This document shows positions 63,972 through 64,000 of a DNA stretch of 64,000 bases, piece by piece (within the stretch, counting starts at the first letter, position 1; every line of letters begins with the position of its first letter). The notes below the pieces were generated by a model that was given only the letters and a program-made list of their open reading frames with translations, searched no databases and was not told the DNA's origin. The stretch lies in contig NZ_JAFCLZ010000015.1 in assembly GCF_018130165.1 (NCBI RefSeq), forward strand, positions 62,001 through 126,000, read 5' to 3'. This stretch comes from Bradyrhizobium sp. JYMT SZCCT0180 (lineage in GTDB: Bacteria > Pseudomonadota > Alphaproteobacteria > Rhizobiales > Xanthobacteraceae). The position numbers and the translations under genes were made by a program.

Positions 63972-64000
63972 GGCGTCCGATCCGTCCATGCGCCGCTATC

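Overview
The window is a GC-rich alphaproteobacterial chromosome segment, most likely from Bradyrhizobium or a close relative in the Nitrobacteraceae. The support is the protein sequences, the alphaproteobacterial order of the ribosomal clusters, ACAD/phosphotransferase and CoA-transferase catabolic genes, and many short palindromic intergenic repeats of the kinds common in that genus. No rRNA, CRISPR, prophage or insertion sequence is seen. There is one tRNA (Trp).

Region 1 (1-12.4 kb) is mixed metabolism. It holds a divergent SPFH/NrtR-like pair around a palindromic operator, a CoA-transferase, a RidA protein, a TetR regulator divergent from an acyl-CoA dehydrogenase plus phosphotransferase module, a DMT transporter, a NIPSNAP protein, two short-chain dehydrogenases, a histidine phosphatase and a class-C beta-lactamase-like hydrolase. 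Several palindromic repeats and one larger structured element lie between these genes.

Region 2 (12.5-26.8 kb) is tRNA-Trp, secE, nusG, rplK, rplA, then an inserted D-2-hydroxyacid dehydrogenase, a long leader, rplJ, rplL, rpoB and rpoC. Region 3 (27-33.8 kb) is an accessory island between rpoC and rpsL. It contains a LuxR-type regulator, a fused FAD amine oxidase/methyltransferase, an ABC exporter with acidic ends and a convergent FAD oxidoreductase whose 3' end overlaps the exporter gene.

Region 4 (34.0-54.8 kb) is the str, S10, spc and alpha clusters: rpsL-rpsG-fusA-tuf, rpsJ to rplO, secY, adk, then rpsM-rpsK-rpoA-rplQ. Between secY and adk sits a second, divergent secY-like gene. It overlaps both neighbours by 4 nt, lacks the plug segment and lacks the C-terminal tail. 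The adk product carries an 88-residue Lys/Ala-rich histone-H1-like tail. These two genes are the most unusual content of the window.

Region 5 (54.8-64 kb) holds another short-chain dehydrogenase, a Gly/Tyr-rich secreted repeat protein, an MDR reductase divergent from an HxlR regulator, a translationally coupled Deg protease/rarA/TPR operon, a secreted alpha/beta hydrolase and an RluA-type pseudouridine synthase. All functional calls rest on reading the sequence; no database search was run.
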